From: Stieleria neptunia
GTDB lineage: Bacteria; Planctomycetota; Planctomycetia; Pirellulales; Pirellulaceae
Length of the DNA stretch: 64,000 nt
Assembly (NCBI RefSeq): GCF_007754155.1
Contig: NZ_CP037423.1
Coordinates: forward strand, 6,258,567 to 6,322,566
Direction: 5' to 3'
This document shows, piece by piece, positions 1 to 8,396 of this stretch (position 1 is the first letter of the stretch; each line of letters starts with the position of its first letter). The notes below the pieces were generated by a model. The model was not told the DNA's origin, ran no database searches, and was given only the letters and a program-made list of their open reading frames with translations. The position numbers were made by a program, and so were the translations under genes.

Positions 1-1038
1 ACGCAACGCTTTCTCTTCGTCGTAGTCTCCGGCCAGGTGCGCGAGCACGGCTTTGAGCGCGAATGCGGCCGGGCTTTTGGGATTCGTTTCCAGCATCCGT
101 TCGATCGTCGTTTCGGCCCCGGCATAGTCTTCGCGATCGATCTCCTTTTCCGCCTTCAGAATCAACGTCGGCTCATAGATGGGGTTCAGCCGCAGCGATT
201 GGATCAGTGCGGCTTGAGCCTGTTGCGAATCAGACGATTGCAGCGCGACGGCACGCAGGTATTCCAACCGCGCGTCTTCCAGTTCCCGCTGCTGGGCTTT
301 TGCGACCGTTTCGGCGGCGACGGCAAAATCGCCCTTGCTGATGGCCAGTTCTGCGGTGGCGATCAAGGCTTCGAGATTGGTGGGGTCTGTCTCGAGGACG
401 CGGTCGAAAAAGTTTTTGAGAATGATCCGGGCATCGATCCCGTTTTCGGCAAAAAAGCGTCCAGCGGCGATCAACGTGTCGGACGTCGCATACTTCAATT
501 GGCCGGTTTGCAGATAGCGCTGGATCATCGCCGCTTCGCCGGCCGCCCGGTCGGGCAAATCGTTAAAGTGGGCGACATCGATCCCCAGCACGCGGAGCGG
601 CAAACTGGTCGGATAGCGGCCGATCGCCGCGTCATAGGTTTCCAGAGCCGGTTCGTATTGTCCGGTCGCCAGTTGGCATCGGATCAGCAGTTCCGACCAG
701 CGGCGATTCCAAATCCCCCGCTCCACTTCGGCTTTGGCGATTGCTTCCGCCTCGTCAATTTTCCCCGACAGGAACAACGCTTCGGCTTCGGAGTAATTGG
801 CCGCCCGGGCGGGATCGCAAGGCAACAACAGCACCAGCCAGGCCAATGTGGCGACCCGCAACCAAACCGGCGCGATGACGCAGCGACGTTTCGGTTGCCC
901 GCCGTCCGTCTGATCCGCTTGAATGCTGGACACTTGGGTGAGGTGTCGACCAGGACGACGACTCTGACAACTGGGGGCGGGGCGACGCGGTAACACAACG
1001 CGATAGGCTGACGGTCGAAACACGGCGGTGGGCACCAT
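1..1038 (-). CDS. TPR-like exported protein, 3'-truncated by the window edge
   Basis: The reading frame enters the window on the minus strand and stays open to base 1, so the C-terminus is missing (346 codons visible). After a basic stretch and a hydrophobic segment ending ...LLLPCDPARA, the chain is a run of Ala/Leu/Glu-rich helix pairs typical of tetratricopeptide repeats, for example 'AEALFLSGKIDEAEAIAKAE' and 'ALIATAELAISKGDFAVAAE'. TPR proteins are protein-protein scaffolds, and export to the periplasm is inferred from the hydrophobic segment. The ATG at 1036-1038 is the first candidate start, but it leaves an unusually long leader. A GTG at 931-933 gives a more normal one, so the start is uncertain. 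It is divergent from the MoxR operon and no precise function is visible. Confidence 0.7.
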   Translation of the reverse strand, partial: MVPTAVFRPSAYRVVLPRRPAPSCQSRRPGRHLTQVSSIQADQTDGGQPKRRCVIAPVWLRVATLAWLVLLLPCDPARAANYSEAEALFLSGKIDEAEAIAKAEVERGIWNRRWSELLIRCQLATGQYEPALETYDAAIGRYPTSLPLRVLGIDVAHFNDLPDRAAGEAAMIQRYLQTGQLKYATSDTLIAAGRFFAENGIDARIILKNFFDRVLETDPTNLEALIATAELAISKGDFAVAAETVAKAQQRELEDARLEYLRAVALQSSDSQQAQAALIQSLRLNPIYEPTLILKAEKEIDREDYAGAETTIERMLETNPKSPAAFALKAVLAHLAGDYDEEKALR

Positions 1039-1199
1039 TGGGCGGGACGGTTCAATCGCACGACGTTCGATTGTAGCGGAACGGACCAGGGCAAGGGTCG
1101 ATCGAGACAGTTCGAGCACGTTCCTATATCCGGCGCGTAGCCCGGCTGGTATCCTGTAGCGGTTCAGTAAGCGTGGCACCTTTTGATTGTGGGAACGGA

Positions 1200-2282
1200 A
1201 TGGATAACTCGGTCGAGTCAGCAGGGAACGACGGGGCGGCGATGGGCGAGCTTTCGGCAGCCGACGCGGCACGTCTCAACGATGCCAAAAAACAGATCAG
1301 CCAAGAGCTTGGCAAAGTCATTGTCGGACAGCAGGAAGTCATCGAAGAGATCATGATCGGGCTGTTCAGTCGCGGTCACGTTCTGCTCGAAGGCGTCCCC
1401 GGGCTGGCCAAAACGTTGATGATCAGCACTCTGGCCCGAACGATGGACCTGGCGTTTTCACGCGTCCAGTTCACTCCCGACCTGATGCCCGCCGACGTCA
1501 CGGGGACGGAGATCATTGAAGAGGACCGCTCGACCGGGCACCGTGGGTTTCGGTTCATGGAAGGCCCGTTGTTTGCCAACATCATCCTGGCCGACGAAAT
1601 CAACCGGACGCCGCCCAAGACCCAAGCGTCGTTGCTCGAGGCGATGCAGGAGCGGCAAGTCACGGTCGGACGAACCCGCCACCCGCTGCCCAACCCGTTC
1701 TTTGTGCTCGCCACGCAGAACCCGATCGAACAGGAAGGCACCTACCCGCTGCCCGAAGCGCAGCAGGACCGTTTCATGTTCAAAGTGTATGTCGAATACC
1801 CCTCGTTTGACGAGGAATTCGAAGTCGCACGGCGCACCACCGGCATGGAAACCGGGGACGTCCAAGCGGTGCTCAACGCCGAAGAGATCATCCGTTTGCA
1901 AGACCTGGTGCGGCGCGTTCCGGTCAGCGATCACGTGGTGCGTTACGCGCTCTCGTTGGTCCGCCAAACCCGCGTCGGCGACAACGGCGTGCCGGATTTC
2001 GTCAACGATCTGGTCGGCTGGGGAGCCGGTCCGCGGGCCGTCCAGTTTCTGATCCTCGGCGGCAAGGCCCGGGCGCTGCTGGAAGGTCGTTTTCACGTCT
2101 CGATCGATGACATCCAAAAACTGGCCAAACCCGTCCTCCGTCACCGCATGGTGGTGAATTTTGCCGCCGAAAGTGACGGGGTGACCAGTGACAATGTGAT
2201 CGATCGCATCGTAGCGGCGACACCGACGACCGAAGACGAGCTTTCGCGTGATGCCCGATTCCAAAAAATATTTGCGTCCTGA
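1200..2282 (+). CDS. MoxR-family AAA+ ATPase
   Basis: A 360-residue protein carrying the MoxR AAA+ signatures: Walker A 'GVPGLAKT' at about residue 65, Walker B 'ILADEINR' at about 125, the '[15 protein letters not shown]' stretch and sensor 1 '[19 protein letters not shown]'. MoxR ATPases act as chaperone-like motors that work with VWA-domain partners, and two VWA genes follow in the same operon. The ATG at 1200 is preferred because it lies just after a GGGAACGGA stretch. A GTG at 1173 would add nine residues. It is the first gene of a seven-gene run, and its end overlaps the start of the DUF58 gene by about 30 bp, which implies translational coupling. Confidence 0.93.
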   Translation: MDNSVESAGNDGAAMGELSAADAARLNDAKKQISQELGKVIVGQQEVIEEIMIGLFSRGHVLLEGVPGLAKTLMISTLARTMDLAFSRVQFTPDLMPADVTGTEIIEEDRSTGHRGFRFMEGPLFANIILADEINRTPPKTQASLLEAMQERQVTVGRTRHPLPNPFFVLATQNPIEQEGTYPLPEAQQDRFMFKVYVEYPSFDEEFEVARRTTGMETGDVQAVLNAEEIIRLQDLVRRVPVSDHVVRYALSLVRQTRVGDNGVPDFVNDLVGWGAGPRAVQFLILGGKARALLEGRFHVSIDDIQKLAKPVLRHRMVVNFAAESDGVTSDNVIDRIVAATPTTEDELSRDARFQKIFAS

Positions 2283-3153
2283 AGTCACGCAGCGAATCCG
2301 TCGAATGGAATTGACGGCGCGTCGGGTGGTCGAAGGATTCCTGTCGGGCATGCACCGCAGCCCTTATTTCGGCCAGTCGATCGAATTCCTGCAGCACCGC
2401 CAGTACAACACCGGTGACGAGCTTCGTCATATCGATTGGAAGGTGTACGCGCGGCAGGATCGCTTGCACATCAAACAGTACGAAGAAGAAACGAATCTGC
2501 GATTGACGTTGCTGGTCGACCGCAGTGCCAGCATGTCGTATGGCGAAGGCGAAACAAATAAATTTGATTACTCCGCTTCCATCGCCGCCTCGCTGGCCTA
2601 CCTGGCCTTGCGCCAGAAAGATGCCTGCGGGGTGATCACGTTTGACACCGAAGTCCGTGACATCGTGCCGGCCAAAAGCAATCAACAACAACTCGCGCGG
2701 ATCCTGGCGATGCTGGACCAGGTGGGCGCCGACGGCCGAACCGATCTGATCCGCGTTGCCAAACAGGTCGGCCAAGCAATCCCCCGTCGTGGGTTGGTGC
2801 TGATCGTCTCGGACTTGCTGGGAATCGACTCGCTGGTCGAAGGCATGCGGGTGCTGCGTTCGCGCGGCCACGACGTCGCCTTGTTCCACGTCTTGCATGA
2901 CGACGAGATCGAGTTCCCCTTCAACGGTGCGACGCGGTTCGAAGGGCTCGAAAGCGACGACATGCTCAATTGCAATCCCCGCGCGCTGAGACAAGGTTAC
3001 GTCGAGGCGCTCGATCAATTCTTGAACGCGACGCGCAAAGCGTGTGGCCGGCTTTCGATCGATTACATCCAAGTCCGAACCAGCGATCCGCTGGATGCCC
3101 TGCTGGCACGATTCCTGTCGCACCGCACCTCGCTTCCCAAGCTACGTCGGTAA
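2251..3153 (+). CDS. DUF58 / VWA-like domain protein
   Basis: A 300-residue soluble protein with the DUF58 core '[19 protein letters not shown]' at residues 55-73. A VWA-type MIDAS motif follows, '[10 protein letters not shown]', with D90, S92 and S94 as predicted metal ligands. DUF58 proteins are almost always encoded next to MoxR ATPases and are thought to present or assemble VWA partners. The start overlaps the MoxR 3' end. GTG at 2248 and ATG at 2251 are both possible, and ATG is chosen. The next gene begins 14 bp downstream behind a perfect AGGAGG, so this is co-transcribed. The precise substrate of such systems in planctomycetes is unknown. Confidence 0.92.
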   Translation: MPDSKKYLRPEVTQRIRRMELTARRVVEGFLSGMHRSPYFGQSIEFLQHRQYNTGDELRHIDWKVYARQDRLHIKQYEEETNLRLTLLVDRSASMSYGEGETNKFDYSASIAASLAYLALRQKDACGVITFDTEVRDIVPAKSNQQQLARILAMLDQVGADGRTDLIRVAKQVGQAIPRRGLVLIVSDLLGIDSLVEGMRVLRSRGHDVALFHVLHDDEIEFPFNGATRFEGLESDDMLNCNPRALRQGYVEALDQFLNATRKACGRLSIDYIQVRTSDPLDALLARFLSHRTSLPKLRR

Positions 3154-3167
3154 GGAGGCCGCGAACC

Positions 3168-5576
3168 ATGTTCTTGTATCCCGCTCTGCTGGCCGGTTTC
3201 GCCTTCGTCGCGGTTCCGTTGTTGGTCCACCTGATCAACATGCTCCGTCATCGTCGACGACGTTGGGCGGCGATGGATTTTTTGTTGGCCAGTTATCGGA
3301 AACAAAAAAAGTGGCTGCGTCTGCGGCAGTTGTTGCTGTTGTTGACACGTCTGGCCGTCGCCGCGGTGTTGGTCATGATGCTGTGCGGATGGACCGGCGG
3401 CCGTCAAATCCTGGGCGCCCTGGGTGGGCAAACCACGCACCACATCATCATCCTGGACGACAGTTATTCGATGGGCGACGTCAGCGGGGGCGGTGAAACG
3501 ACGTCCTATGATCGGGCCCTGCAGGCGTTGCAACAGTTGACGCAGCGGCTGGTCAACGACGAAGGCAATCATCAATTGACGGTGATGCGCGCCAGCCGCG
3601 CCGCCCTGGCCGTCCAGGGTGGCAGCGATTCCGGCGACGTCGCTGCGGACCTGTCCAGCCAAACCGTGCTGGGCGACAGCAGCCTGATCGCACGCGTGAT
3701 GGCGACCGCGGTGTCACCGATTCGAACCGATCTGGTCCCGGCGTTGGACCTGGCCGGCGAATTGGCCGCCGCGACGTCGGCGGACAACCAGTACGTTTAC
3801 ATCGCCAGCGATTTTCGCGCCCGCGATTGGGGATCGACCGAGCGGTTGGCCGAAGCGATGCGAAAGTTTTCCAGCGACGATTTAAAGGTCCGCATGATCG
3901 ACTGTGCCAATCGTCCGGAACGAAACCTGGCCATCACCGATCTGGCGCCGGTCCAAGACGTCTGGGTCGCCGGCGTTCCCGTCGTCGTCCGCGCGACGAT
4001 CAAAAATTACAGTCCCCGCGAGGTCAAGAACGTCACGCTGGCCTGTCGCGTCATTCGCTATGGTGACCAGGTCAATTCGGTCGATCCCTCGCGCCGCGTC
4101 AGCGGTGTCGTGGATTCGTTGCCCGGATTGGTCATCGAGTCGTTGGCCGCCGGTGCCGAAATCACCAAATCGTTTCAAGTCTTCGTCGGCGAAACCGGAA
4201 CGCATGCGATCGAAGTGGAACTGCCCTCGGATGCGTTGGCCGTGGACAACCAAAGAATCTGCACATTGCCGCTGACCGATGTCGAACGTGTGTTGGTGAT
4301 CGACTCGGATCTGGACGAATCCGGCGCCTACACCGTCGCCGCCGTGCTCGACCCCGGCAGCCAGGTGCGTATCGGTGCCCAACCCGATATCAAACCGCCG
4401 GCCTTTCTGCGCAGCGCGACGCTGGAAATGTTGGCACCCTACCGGGCGATCTATTTGATGGATTTGCCACAGATCAACGAAACCACCGCGACCGCACTGC
4501 AGCAATACGTCGAAGCAGGCGGCGGGATCGCCTGGTTCCTCGGTGACGCCGTTCAGGCGAGTGACTACAACCGCATCTTGCTGACACAGGATCGACGTCT
4601 GTTGCCGGCACCGCTTCAAACGATTGAAGAGTTGCCCGTCGGCGGGTCATCTCAGACCGGCGATGTTTTGTTCGGCGATAACGACACCTTCCTGGATCCG
4701 TTGCGGAGCGCCGGGGATGCTTCGCTGTCGATGATCGGCGTCGCCAAGGGATGGACGCTGGTCGACGAAGCGGACGGGGCCGGAGAGCCGCGGCGTTATC
4801 GCAAGGTGCTGGTCCGCCGCGACGGCATTCCCCTGGTCACCGAACACACCTCCGGCGCCGGCACCGTCGTCACCGTGCTCAGCAGTCTCGCCCCGGGCTG
4901 GACCAACTGGCCCGGCGACCCGACGTTCGTCCCGTTCATGTTGCTGTCCAACGCGCGGCTCTGGAGCGGCGCCAGCGCTTCGACGTCCCACGCCGTCACC
5001 CAACCGCTTCGCAAGACCCTATCCACCCGATCCTATTTTCCGGAAATGAAATTGGTGACTCCCTCCCAGTCCCCGCCGCGCGTGGTGATGGAAATCATCG
5101 GCACCGAAGCGGAACCGGACACCGTCCGCGTGTCGCTGGATCCGGTCGAACGCTTGATCGCCGGTGAATCCAACGTCGACGAACTGTTGCGTCCGGGACT
5201 GTTCGAGTGGGGACTGCTGAAAGCCGATGGCGGCGGCCAAGTCATTCCCTCGGCCAGCACGATCGTCGGGGGCGAGGGCGACTTGGAACGCGCCGACGCC
5301 GCGGAGATTCGCAGGGCCCTATTGCCGATCGACGTGCAATTTGTGTCCAGCGAAGACTGGCGGCAACAAAATCAATTTGCCGGCAGTTCCACACTCGGGC
5401 TGATGCTGTTAGCGCTGCTCGGGTTGTTGCTGGCGGCCGAACAGGCGCTGGCCTATTGGGCCAGCTATCACACCCGGGCCCCCGTTTCAACCGGCGGCAC
5501 GATGGCAGCGGAAGATCGAGGTGGCGGTTCGCAGCGTCACGAATTTGGTTTGGCGGCGGGAGGGCGATCGGCGTGA
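3168..5576 (+). CDS. BatA-type membrane protein with N-terminal Aerotolerance domain and VWA domain
   Basis: An 802-residue protein. The N-terminus 'MFLYPALLAGFAFVAVPLLV' plus 'HLINMLRHRRRRWAAMDFLL' is the classic BatA/Aerotolerance-regulator signature. A second transmembrane helix spans about residues 53-75, then a VWA domain begins with MIDAS 'LDDSYSM' (D97, S99, S101). The middle is a large extracytoplasmic region with Ig-like and ThuA/glutamine-amidotransferase-like segments, including 'YVEAGGGIAWFLGD'. A C-terminal helix lies near residue 745 ('LGLMLLALLGLLLAAEQAL'). An AGGAGG at 3153-3158 fixes the ATG at 3168; a longer upstream reading frame is rejected on that basis. The stop overlaps the next start as GTGA. 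Confidence 0.9.
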   Translation: MFLYPALLAGFAFVAVPLLVHLINMLRHRRRRWAAMDFLLASYRKQKKWLRLRQLLLLLTRLAVAAVLVMMLCGWTGGRQILGALGGQTTHHIIILDDSYSMGDVSGGGETTSYDRALQALQQLTQRLVNDEGNHQLTVMRASRAALAVQGGSDSGDVAADLSSQTVLGDSSLIARVMATAVSPIRTDLVPALDLAGELAAATSADNQYVYIASDFRARDWGSTERLAEAMRKFSSDDLKVRMIDCANRPERNLAITDLAPVQDVWVAGVPVVVRATIKNYSPREVKNVTLACRVIRYGDQVNSVDPSRRVSGVVDSLPGLVIESLAAGAEITKSFQVFVGETGTHAIEVELPSDALAVDNQRICTLPLTDVERVLVIDSDLDESGAYTVAAVLDPGSQVRIGAQPDIKPPAFLRSATLEMLAPYRAIYLMDLPQINETTATALQQYVEAGGGIAWFLGDAVQASDYNRILLTQDRRLLPAPLQTIEELPVGGSSQTGDVLFGDNDTFLDPLRSAGDASLSMIGVAKGWTLVDEADGAGEPRRYRKVLVRRDGIPLVTEHTSGAGTVVTVLSSLAPGWTNWPGDPTFVPFMLLSNARLWSGASASTSHAVTQPLRKTLSTRSYFPEMKLVTPSQSPPRVVMEIIGTEAEPDTVRVSLDPVERLIAGESNVDELLRPGLFEWGLLKADGGGQVIPSASTIVGGEGDLERADAAEIRRALLPIDVQFVSSEDWRQQNQFAGSSTLGLMLLALLGLLLAAEQALAYWASYHTRAPVSTGGTMAAEDRGGGSQRHEFGLAAGGRSA

Positions 5577-8395
5577 ACGAAACACTGGAACAGTCAGCCG
5601 AAAGCAGCGTGGCGTTGGAGAGCACGGTTTATGAGTTCGCCCGCGCCGCCTCGATCGAAGGCTGGTGGTGGTGGGCGTTGCTGCTGATCTCGACCGCGCT
5701 GGTGATTTTTGGCTGCGCGCGGTTTTACCGACGCGACACCGCGGAACTCTCTCGGTCGGTCAGCAGGACCCTGATTTTTCTTCGGCTGTCGATGATCGTC
5801 GCCCTGTTGTTTTTCTTTTTTGATCTGCAACGCCGCACCCAGCGAGAGATCTTGCGGCCCAGCGAAGTCGTGGTGCTGGTCGATACCAGCCAGAGCATGT
5901 CGCTGGCGCAATCGGACGCGATCGGTAGCGAGAGTCGGGCCAAACGCGCCGCCGAACTGCTGGCCGAAAACGAGCTGGTCGAGCGTCTCGGTCAACAACA
6001 TCGCGTCAGTGTGTACAGCTTTGGGGACGCGGCCGAACCGCTGTTGCTGCAATCCGGTGGCGGAATCGAAATCGATTCCGCAAGCGAGCAAGACAAGCCC
6101 GGGCAAGACGACTCGGCCGTCCCCGTGACTGCCATCCGTCAACCCTCACCGATCGCCATCGCCGGCCTGATCCTGCTGGGCGTCGCCCTGGCGCTGTCGC
6201 TCGCGTCGCTGTTGGTCGGCGGCTTGTCGGCCCCCACGTCGGATTCCCAGTCCGGCGGTGGACGCGAAAGCCTGGGCTGGTTGCTGGGCGTGACCGCGGT
6301 GACGATGTGCACCGGCATCCTGTTGTGCGGCTGGACGTACAGCACCGCCACGTCGCGATCGTTCGCGTCGCTGGTCGGGTTGGCCGACGACGTTCCAAAA
6401 CCGACCGACGGCGAAGATTCCGACGAACCGTCGGCCCCGGCCCAGCAACCGATCAAAGTGCTCAACTGGGAAGACGCCATCGCGGCGGCGGCCTCGCAGA
6501 GCCGAATCGGCGATGCGATCACCAACGTGTTGGCCAGCCACGACCCGACGACGTTGGCCGGCATCGTGGTGATGACCGATGGACAAAACAACGGCGGCAG
6601 CAACGTGGCCTCGGCGATGGCCCTGGCGAAACGCAGCGAAGTTTCGGTCTATCCCGTCGGGCTCGGCAGCAGCAAGCCCCCGACGAACGTTCGCGTGGTC
6701 GATCTGGATGCCCCCAAACGCGTTTATCCGAACGACAAATTCGCCGTCTCGGCCGTGCTTCAAGGGACCGGCGGCGACGCGTTGAATGTCGAAGTTCAAC
6801 TGCTCGACGGCCTGGACGCGACCACCGCCGACGGCGGCGCTTCCAACGCGCTGCCGACCGAGGTGATCGATTCGCAATCGGTCAAGCTGACCGGCGACGG
6901 TTCGCTGGTCGGCATCAAGTTCGAGCTGGAGCCCCAATCGGTCGGCCGGCGGCGACTGGCGATCCGAATCCTGCCGGTCGAAAAAGACCAAAACCAAAAG
7001 GATGATGTCAGCGACGCACGCTACGAAGTCGTCGCGCGGAAACTACGCGTGCTCACGATTGCCGGCGGTCCGACCCGCGAATACCGCTTCGTCCGCAACC
7101 TGCTGCACCGCGAAAAATCGATCCGCTTGGACACCTGGCTGCAAACCGGTCAACCGGGAATGAGCCAGGACGCCGATCAGCTGTTGACCGAGTTTCCCGC
7201 CACCCCGGCGGAGCTGTTCGAGTATGACGCGATCGCGATGTTTGATCCCGATTGGACGCAGATTCCCGCGGCGTCGATCGAGTTGCTCGACCGCTGGCTC
7301 GCCTCGCAATCGGGAGGCTTGATCATCGTCGGCGGACCGGTCTATCACCCCCGCTGGCTGCGATTGCGAACCGATCCGCGGGTCTCCCGCATCGCGAGCT
7401 TCTTCCCCGTCACGTTTTCCAGTCGAGGGTTGATGATGGGCTCGGGCCGCGAAGGGGGCGAAACCGCTTGGCCGCTGGAATTCACCCCGGAAGCGCGTCG
7501 TGCCGAGTTCCTGTGGGTGACCGATGATCCCGCCACCAGCTTCGAAGCCTGGGATTCGTTCGGCGGCGTTTATGATTACGTCGGCGTCAAAGCGGCCAAA
7601 CCGATCGCCAAGGTCTATGCGTATTTCTCCGACCCGACGACGCGGATTTCGGATTCATTGCCCGTTTACATGGCCAGCCAGTTCTACGGCGCCGGACGGG
7701 TGTTCTTTCAAGGCAGCGGCGAGATGTGGCGAATGCGCCGCGAAAGCGATGCCTATTTCGACAACTACTACACCAAACTGATTCGTTGGGTCAGCGAAGG
7801 ACGACTGTTGCGTGACAGCAACCGCGGCTTGCTGTTGGTCGATTCGCCCCGGGCCATGGTCGGCGACACCATCACGGTTCGCGCGGTGTTGACCGACGAG
7901 CAATTCGAACCGCTGACGTTGCCGGAGGTCAAGGCAAAACTGATCACGCCCAAGGGCGTCGAAGATGTTCGGCTGACTCCCGTCGAAGGCGAATCGCGAC
8001 CGGGGATTTACAGCGGCCGATTTGTCGTCCGCACCGACGGAAATCACGAATTGCGGCTGACCCTCGGCGACGCACTCGGTGAAGAAGTCTTTCGCCAGAA
8101 CGTGCAAGTGCGATTGCCCACGGTCGAACTGGAACGCCCCCGACGCAACGACGAAGACCTGGCGAGCTTGGCCGAGACGACCGGCGGAGAATACTGGAAA
8201 GTCGACGCCGACGCCGCAGGGGACTCGTTGATCGAAAACATCGTCACCACCATCAGCCCGCAGCCCCAAACCACGATCCTTCCCGGAACCCCCGACGCCA
8301 TCTTCACCGAGCGCCGAAACGCCATGCTGTTGTGGCTGATCGCCAGTGTGCTGACAATGGAATGGGTCGTCCGCAGACTACACAGATTGGCCTAG
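5573..8395 (+). CDS. Large VWA-domain membrane protein (Bat-like)
   Basis: A 940-residue protein starting at GTG 5573 behind GGGAGGG; the codon overlaps the upstream TGA. Two N-terminal transmembrane helices (about residues 23-45 and 62-80) precede a VWA domain with MIDAS 'LVDTSQSMSLA' (D103). The VWA fold is interrupted at about residues 190-255 by two more hydrophobic helices. It then resumes with 'GIVVMTDGQNNGGSNV' near residue 328. A long region follows with a ThuA-like stretch ('QSGGLIIVGGPVYHPRWLRL') and Ig-like domains, and a last helix lies at the C-terminus. Family knowledge suggests MoxR-dependent activation of an envelope function. The substrate is not evident. Confidence 0.88.
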   Translation: MNETLEQSAESSVALESTVYEFARAASIEGWWWWALLLISTALVIFGCARFYRRDTAELSRSVSRTLIFLRLSMIVALLFFFFDLQRRTQREILRPSEVVVLVDTSQSMSLAQSDAIGSESRAKRAAELLAENELVERLGQQHRVSVYSFGDAAEPLLLQSGGGIEIDSASEQDKPGQDDSAVPVTAIRQPSPIAIAGLILLGVALALSLASLLVGGLSAPTSDSQSGGGRESLGWLLGVTAVTMCTGILLCGWTYSTATSRSFASLVGLADDVPKPTDGEDSDEPSAPAQQPIKVLNWEDAIAAAASQSRIGDAITNVLASHDPTTLAGIVVMTDGQNNGGSNVASAMALAKRSEVSVYPVGLGSSKPPTNVRVVDLDAPKRVYPNDKFAVSAVLQGTGGDALNVEVQLLDGLDATTADGGASNALPTEVIDSQSVKLTGDGSLVGIKFELEPQSVGRRRLAIRILPVEKDQNQKDDVSDARYEVVARKLRVLTIAGGPTREYRFVRNLLHREKSIRLDTWLQTGQPGMSQDADQLLTEFPATPAELFEYDAIAMFDPDWTQIPAASIELLDRWLASQSGGLIIVGGPVYHPRWLRLRTDPRVSRIASFFPVTFSSRGLMMGSGREGGETAWPLEFTPEARRAEFLWVTDDPATSFEAWDSFGGVYDYVGVKAAKPIAKVYAYFSDPTTRISDSLPVYMASQFYGAGRVFFQGSGEMWRMRRESDAYFDNYYTKLIRWVSEGRLLRDSNRGLLLVDSPRAMVGDTITVRAVLTDEQFEPLTLPEVKAKLITPKGVEDVRLTPVEGESRPGIYSGRFVVRTDGNHELRLTLGDALGEEVFRQNVQVRLPTVELERPRRNDEDLASLAETTGGEYWKVDADAAGDSLIENIVTTISPQPQTTILPGTPDAIFTERRNAMLLWLIASVLTMEWVVRRLHRLA

Positions 8396-8396
8396 T

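Noticed and set aside
37..993. Plus-strand open frame opposite the partial TPR gene
   Set aside because: The minus-strand frame gives a coherent TPR-type protein; the plus frame is Arg/Gln/Phe-rich noise from GC-biased codons.
2970..3167. N-terminal extension of the BatA-type protein
   Set aside because: It overlaps the DUF58 gene and lacks family similarity; AGGAGG before ATG 3168 and the BatA N-terminus fix the start.
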